A DNA stretch of 11,097 bases. It comes from Geminicoccaceae bacterium. GTDB lineage: Bacteria; Pseudomonadota; Alphaproteobacteria; Geminicoccales; Geminicoccaceae. Shown piece after piece: positions 7,914 through 11,097 of this stretch (position 1 is its first letter; the number at the start of each line of letters is the position of its first letter). Under the pieces are notes generated by a model, which saw only the letters and a list, made by a program, of their open reading frames with translations, was not told where the DNA came from and did not search any database. The position numbers and the translations under genes were made by a program. The stretch covers positions 1 through 11,097 of the forward strand of contig JAGREZ010000205.1 in NCBI GenBank assembly GCA_020446285.1. The letters run 5' to 3'.

Positions 7914-7941
7914 AGATTAGCACCCGGAGTCGATGGCGCAA
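7914..7941 (-). promoter_or_regulatory. Possible sigma-70-type promoter for ggt
   Basis: On the minus strand TTGCGC (7936-7941) and TAATCT (7914-7919) are separated by 16 bases, resembling -35 and -10 elements, 34 bases ahead of the ggt start. Each hexamer matches the consensus only partly, so this is a candidate only. Confidence 0.3.
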
Positions 7942-7966
7942 GGCGCAGTTTCGCAAAGGATCGACC

Positions 7967-9151
7967 ATGCCCTACCCAACGGTTCGAATTCAGCCGGGCC
8001 GCGACAAACGCCTGCGAAATGGCAGTCCGTGGTTGTATTCGAACGAACTTTCCATGGACGATACGGCGAAATCGCTCGAACCCGGATCGCTCGTTCGCAT
8101 CATGGCCGGCGAAGGCAGGATCATGGGCGTTGCCCACTTCAACCCGAAATCGCTGATCGCCGCGCGAATGCTGACGCGCAACAAGGATGCCGACATCGAC
8201 GCCGAGTTCTTCCGCTTCCGCATCCGCCGCGCGCTTTCCCTGCGGACGCGGATCTTCGACCGTCCCTTCTACCGGTTGATCCATGCGGAGGGCGACGGAC
8301 TGCCGGGGCTCGTGATCGACCGCTATGGCGACGTGCTGGTCGTCCAGTTCAACAGTGCCGGGATGGAGCGTCATGCGGCATTGCTCGTCGAGCTGCTCGA
8401 AGAGCTGCTGCAGCCGCTCGCCATACTCGCCCGCAACGATGCGCCGGTCCGCGAGCTTGAGGGGCTACCATCCAGCCGTTCGGTGCTTGCCGGCGAGGTG
8501 CCGCCCGCATCCGTCATCGAGGAAAACGGACTGGAGTTCGAAATCACCCTCGGCGAGGGGCAGAAAACCGGCTGGTATTTCGATCAGCGCGACAATCGCG
8601 CGTTCGTCCGGCGGCTCGCCACCGACATGAACGTGCTCGATCTCTACAGCTATGGCGGCGGTTTCGGCCTCAATGCGCTTGCCGGCGGGGCACGCGCGGC
8701 ACTGCTCGTCGACCGCTCGGAACAGGCGCTGGCGAGCGCGCGGCAGAGCGCTCTCAGGCAGGGCCGGGCCGATGATATCGAAACCCTGTGCGGCGATGTG
8801 TTTCATGAAGCCGCATCGCTGATCGACGCGAGGCGCCGCTTCGGTGTCGTGATCGCCGATCCACCGCCTTTCGTCCGCTCGAAGAAGGATCTCGCCACCG
8901 GTCTCAAGGGGTATCGCAAGCTCGCCCGCATGTCCTCCGCTCTCGTCGAGGATGGTGGTTTCCTCGCGGTCGGCTGCTGCTCGCACAATGTTCCGGCAAG
9001 CGATTTCCATGACATGGTCTGGGCGGGAATGCGCGCGGCGGGCCGCGGCGGCCGGGTTATCCGTTTCTCGGGCGCCGGCGCGGATCATCCGGTGCATCCG
9101 GGACTGCCGGAAACCTCCTATCTCAAGTTCCTCGTGATGGCTCTCGACTGA
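7967..9151 (+). CDS. rlmI: RlmI-type 23S rRNA (cytosine-C5) methyltransferase
   Basis: SAM-dependent methyltransferase; in E. coli RlmI makes m5C1962 in 23S rRNA. The 394-residue product has an N-terminal PUA domain (VRIQPGRDKRLRNGSPWLYS, about 6-25, through about 80), a middle domain ending in GEGQKTGWYFDQRDNR (about 196-211) and a Rossmann domain. Visible motifs are SAM-binding VLDLYSYGGGFGLNAL (223-238), acidic Asp249 in LLVDRSEQAL, DPPPF (298-302), GYRKL, and the catalytic region GCCSH with Cys338 as likely nucleophile. The tail ADHPVHPGLPETSYLKF matches RlmI closely. The frame stays open back to 7802 inside ggt, but I chose the ATG at 7967 because AGGA lies 6 bases upstream and the PUA domain begins at once. 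The site specificity is inferred from family. It is transcribed away from ggt and towards the cyclase gene, with a 37-base gap. Confidence 0.94.
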   Translation: MPYPTVRIQPGRDKRLRNGSPWLYSNELSMDDTAKSLEPGSLVRIMAGEGRIMGVAHFNPKSLIAARMLTRNKDADIDAEFFRFRIRRALSLRTRIFDRPFYRLIHAEGDGLPGLVIDRYGDVLVVQFNSAGMERHAALLVELLEELLQPLAILARNDAPVRELEGLPSSRSVLAGEVPPASVIEENGLEFEITLGEGQKTGWYFDQRDNRAFVRRLATDMNVLDLYSYGGGFGLNALAGGARAALLVDRSEQALASARQSALRQGRADDIETLCGDVFHEAASLIDARRRFGVVIADPPPFVRSKKDLATGLKGYRKLARMSSALVEDGGFLAVGCCSHNVPASDFHDMVWAGMRAAGRGGRVIRFSGAGADHPVHPGLPETSYLKFLVMALD

Positions 9152-9170
9152 GCGTCGCGACACCTGGGCA

Positions 9171-9189
9171 AGCGGCACCCGGTCCCGCT
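9171..9189. terminator. Weak hairpin between convergent rlmI and cyclase genes
   Basis: AGCGG (9171-9175) and CCGCT (9185-9189) pair, with one C-C mismatch and two more inner pairs. It lies in the 37-base gap between the convergent stop codons, where a shared terminator would be expected. No T-tract follows on either strand, so the call is tentative. Confidence 0.25.
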
Positions 9190-10697
9190 CACACGCTTGC
9201 GAACTGCACGCTGCTGACGACCCGGTTGCGACCACGGCGTTTGGCCTCGTAGAGCGCCTCGTCCACGAGGCAAAGACCGTTGTCGAGATCGAACATGTCG
9301 GGATCCCAGTATGATACGCCGAGGCTTGCCGTGACCTGAAGTCCCGGTGCCTCCGCGAGCTGCCAGTCGGTTTCGAGGATGCGCTGGCGAAGCCGCTCCG
9401 CGACCCGGACGGCGCTGTCGACGGAGGTATGGGGCATGAGGATGGCGAACTCCTCGCCGCCGATACGGCCGATCTGGTCGATCCCGTCCCGGAGCATGTC
9501 GGCGGTGACCGCCGCAAGGGTCTTGAGAACCTTGTCCCCGGCCGCATGACCGAGCGTGTCGTTGATCCTCTTGAAATGGTCCAGATCGAGCATCATCACG
9601 GCGATCGGATAACCATAGCGGACAGCCCGCTTGTTCTCCTGACGCATCCGCTCCTGAAAGCCCCGCCGGTTGAGAAAGCCCGTGAGTTCGTCGGTAAGCG
9701 CAAGCTGTTCCATCTTCACCGTTTCGGCTTCGGCGGCATCGACCCGCTGGCGCAGTTCGACCGTACGCTCGGCAACCCGATCAGCCAGCGATTGCCGCTC
9801 GCCGTCGAGCTCGCGCATGGCCTCGATCCGCCCGCGTTCGACCGTATGCAGCACGAGTGCCGTGCAGGCGATCACGAAGCCGTACGCCTGGACCGCGAGA
9901 AAAGCCTGCTCGCTCACATCACCGACATTGTTGAGCGTGATCGCGAGCGACGTGGTCACGATGACGAACAGCAGAAGCGTGCATTCAAGCGTGCTCTCGC
10001 GAAGCGCAAGCCAGATGATGAGCGGCATGGTCAACAGCATGACCGGATAGTGACCCAATACCTCGGGCAATGCGGTCAGCGACAGCATCGACAACGCCGT
10101 GAGCGCCACGAGCGTGAGGAAGGCCGGCCGACGCATCCGGCGCAGACATGCCATTCCTTCCGGCTGACTCGACCAGGCCATGAGCGACGGTGCCACCATC
10201 ACCGCGCCGGTGAGATCCGAAAAGAACCAGCGCCAGGCGATATGCTCGACAATCACCGGCGGCAGGGCGAACCGCTCGGCCACGACGAGCGTGCCGACCA
10301 TCATGGAAAACACGCTGAGCAGGGCTGCGGCGAACACGAAGAATGCGACGCTCGTCGGGGTACGCAAGCTCATCACATCCGGACACATACGGATGATGAT
10401 GCTTGCAGCACCCCATGCCGCAAGGGCGTTGCCGGCACTTATCAGGATGAAATGGACACCGAAATCGAGATGGAAGAAGCCGAAGGCGAGATCGCCGAGA
10501 TAGACGGCCGGCAGCGCCCGCCAGCCGAAACGCAGGCAGGCCCAGAGGGAGATGCCTGCGGCGGGCCAGATGGCAACGACATCGTGATTGGCGAAACCAA
10601 CGGTAAAGGAACCCCAGATCGTCAGATGGATGGCAGCCGCCACGGCGAAGAGTTTCGCCATCAACCATGTATCGACCGGCTCCGCAGCCCGTTCCAA
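9189..10697 (-). CDS. Membrane diguanylate cyclase, MASE1-GGDEF
   Basis: Makes the second messenger cyclic di-GMP from two GTP. With the start used here the product has 502 residues. About eight membrane segments form a MASE1-like sensor (about 13-286), with the conserved WPAAGISLW near its start and WRWFFSDLTGAVMVAP in the middle. A helical, coiled-coil-like linker follows (about 287-331), then a GGDEF domain opening at LTDELTGFLNRRGF (about 334-347) and with the active site GRIGGEEF (about 410-417). The usual inhibitory RxxD, five residues before GGEEF, reads DGID here, so product inhibition through that site may be missing. I chose the TTG at 10697 because GAGGAG lies 7 bases upstream. The frame is open to another TTG at 10799, and the first ATG in frame, at 10661, lacks a ribosome site. 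No EAL domain is present. The signal sensed is unknown. Confidence 0.9.
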   Translation of the reverse strand: MERAAEPVDTWLMAKLFAVAAAIHLTIWGSFTVGFANHDVVAIWPAAGISLWACLRFGWRALPAVYLGDLAFGFFHLDFGVHFILISAGNALAAWGAASIIIRMCPDVMSLRTPTSVAFFVFAAALLSVFSMMVGTLVVAERFALPPVIVEHIAWRWFFSDLTGAVMVAPSLMAWSSQPEGMACLRRMRRPAFLTLVALTALSMLSLTALPEVLGHYPVMLLTMPLIIWLALRESTLECTLLLFVIVTTSLAITLNNVGDVSEQAFLAVQAYGFVIACTALVLHTVERGRIEAMRELDGERQSLADRVAERTVELRQRVDAAEAETVKMEQLALTDELTGFLNRRGFQERMRQENKRAVRYGYPIAVMMLDLDHFKRINDTLGHAAGDKVLKTLAAVTADMLRDGIDQIGRIGGEEFAILMPHTSVDSAVRVAERLRQRILETDWQLAEAPGLQVTASLGVSYWDPDMFDLDNGLCLVDEALYEAKRRGRNRVVSSVQFASV

Positions 10698-10704
10698 ATT
10701 CCGG

Positions 10705-10710
10705 CTCCTC
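10705..10710 (-). promoter_or_regulatory. Ribosome binding site deciding the cyclase start
   Basis: GAGGAG on the minus strand lies 7 bases before a TTG at 10697. It is the only good Shine-Dalgarno sequence among the candidate starts of the GGDEF gene, so it argues for TTG over the ATG at 10661 or the TTG at 10799. Confidence 0.5.
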
Positions 10711-10744
10711 TCGGTCGTCGGCCTGGGACAGCACACACTGCCCG

Positions 10745-10758
10745 AACGTCCGGACGTT
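10745..10758. promoter_or_regulatory. 14-base perfect palindrome upstream of the cyclase gene
   Basis: AACGTCCGGACGTT is fully self-complementary with no spacer. It starts 12 bases downstream of a possible -10 (10771-10776) and 48 bases before the preferred cyclase start, the place expected for a repressor operator. I do not recognise it as the site of a known regulator. Confidence 0.5.
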
Positions 10759-10770
10759 ACATCGCGCTGG

Positions 10771-10799
10771 TTAAGATCCGGTTTACAGAACGGCGACAA
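10771..10799 (-). promoter_or_regulatory. Possible promoter of the diguanylate cyclase gene
   Basis: TTGTCG (10794-10799) and TCTTAA (10771-10776) are 17 bases apart on the minus strand, resembling -35 and -10 elements with partial consensus match. Transcription from here would begin just before the 14-base palindrome and supports a start codon well downstream of 10799. Confidence 0.3.
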
Positions 10800-10803
10800 C
10801 TTC

Positions 10804-10819
10804 CCGGCGGAACCGCCGG
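10804..10819. repeat. GC-rich hairpin between the oxidoreductase and cyclase genes
   Basis: CCGGCGG and CCGCCGG flank AA, giving a perfect 7-base inverted repeat that would fold as a 6-base stem with a 4-base loop. It lies 48 bases after the oxidoreductase stop. It may end that transcript, but GAAGTTG rather than a T-run follows in the gene direction. Confidence 0.45.
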
Positions 10820-10866
10820 CCCGTCATTAAAGACGTAAGGATGTTCGATGCGCCGCAGCCACGCGG

Positions 10867-11097
10867 TCAACGATTGTCGGCGATGATCATTTCGGCCGCC
10901 TTTTCGGCGATCATGAGTGTCGGACTGTTGGTATTGCCCGAGGTGATGGCCGGCATGATCGAGGCGTCGGCCACGCGCAGGCCGGTGAGACCGTGTACCC
11001 GAAGCCGCGGATCGACCACCGCCGTCGTATCGCCCTGCGGCCCCATCCTGCAGGTGCCGACCGGGTGGAAGATGGTCGTGCCGATATCGCCTGCCGC
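10867..11097 (-). CDS. GMC-family FAD oxidoreductase, C-terminal 76 residues
   Basis: C-terminal end of a glucose-methanol-choline oxidoreductase, a flavoprotein that oxidises alcohols or choline. The visible part includes [10 protein letters not shown], with the catalytic histidine of the family, followed by [20 protein letters not shown] and [20 protein letters not shown], with the second active-site residue (Asn of SGNTN) and the FAD-contacting end. The layout closely follows choline dehydrogenase (BetA) and related alcohol dehydrogenases, but the substrate cannot be decided from this fragment. The stop is TGA at 10867-10869; the N-terminus lies past the right edge. It is on the same strand as the cyclase, about 170 bases upstream of the preferred cyclase start. 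Confidence 0.93.
   Translation of the reverse strand, partial: AAGDIGTTIFHPVGTCRMGPQGDTTAVVDPRLRVHGLTGLRVADASIMPAITSGNTNSPTLMIAEKAAEMIIADNR

Noticed and set aside
7802..7966. N-terminal extension of rlmI inside ggt
   Set aside because: It would overlap the ggt signal-peptide region, lacks similarity to the PUA domain, and the ATG at 7967 has its own ribosome site.
8465..9547. 360-codon minus-strand frame spanning the rlmI-cyclase junction
   Set aside because: It runs across two convergent, well-supported genes and shows no conserved domain.
9429..10838. 469-codon plus-strand frame opposite the cyclase gene
   Set aside because: Low-complexity charged composition and no motif; the GGDEF/MASE1 reading of the minus strand explains the sequence.

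Overview
The window reads as chromosomal DNA from a GC-rich alphaproteobacterium. The basis is the phosphate locus order phoR-pstS-pstC-pstA-pstB, PstC and PstA permeases carrying long non-core N-terminal regions, and the codon bias. I cannot name a genus from sequence alone. Nothing marks the region as a mobile or defence island: I see no transposase, integrase, tRNA, CRISPR array or phage gene, and base composition looks even throughout. The honest overall picture is an ordinary housekeeping region with several regulatory details worth checking.

From about 1 to 6045, reading leftward on the minus strand, lies the phosphate-starvation locus. phoR (PAS-containing sensor kinase) comes first. 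A short gap with a near-consensus Pho box follows, then pstS (periplasmic phosphate binder), a 274-base structured spacer, pstC and pstA (permeases), and pstB (ATPase, cut by the left edge). The pstC/pstA and pstA/pstB junctions overlap by 8 and 7 bases and share the same Shine-Dalgarno 10-mer. Together the genes form the high-affinity phosphate importer and its sensor. PhoU and the response regulator PhoB are absent from the window and would be expected just past the left edge.

Upstream of phoR on the same strand, 6135-7880, is a complete secreted gamma-glutamyltransferase gene (ggt). Diverging from it on the plus strand, 7967-9151, is an RlmI-type 23S rRNA cytosine methyltransferase. It converges on a MASE1-GGDEF diguanylate cyclase (9189 to about 10697, minus strand), which has an intact GGEEF active site, a degenerate inhibitory site and a 14-base perfect palindrome near a possible promoter. 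The right edge holds the C-terminus of a GMC-family flavin oxidoreductase (10867-11097, minus strand).

The most noteworthy signals are the Pho box before pstS, the set of inverted repeats between pstS and pstC that may set a high PstS to PstCAB ratio, and the palindrome in front of the cyclase gene. There is no gene-free stretch longer than 300 bases; the largest is the 274-base pstS-pstC gap, described below.
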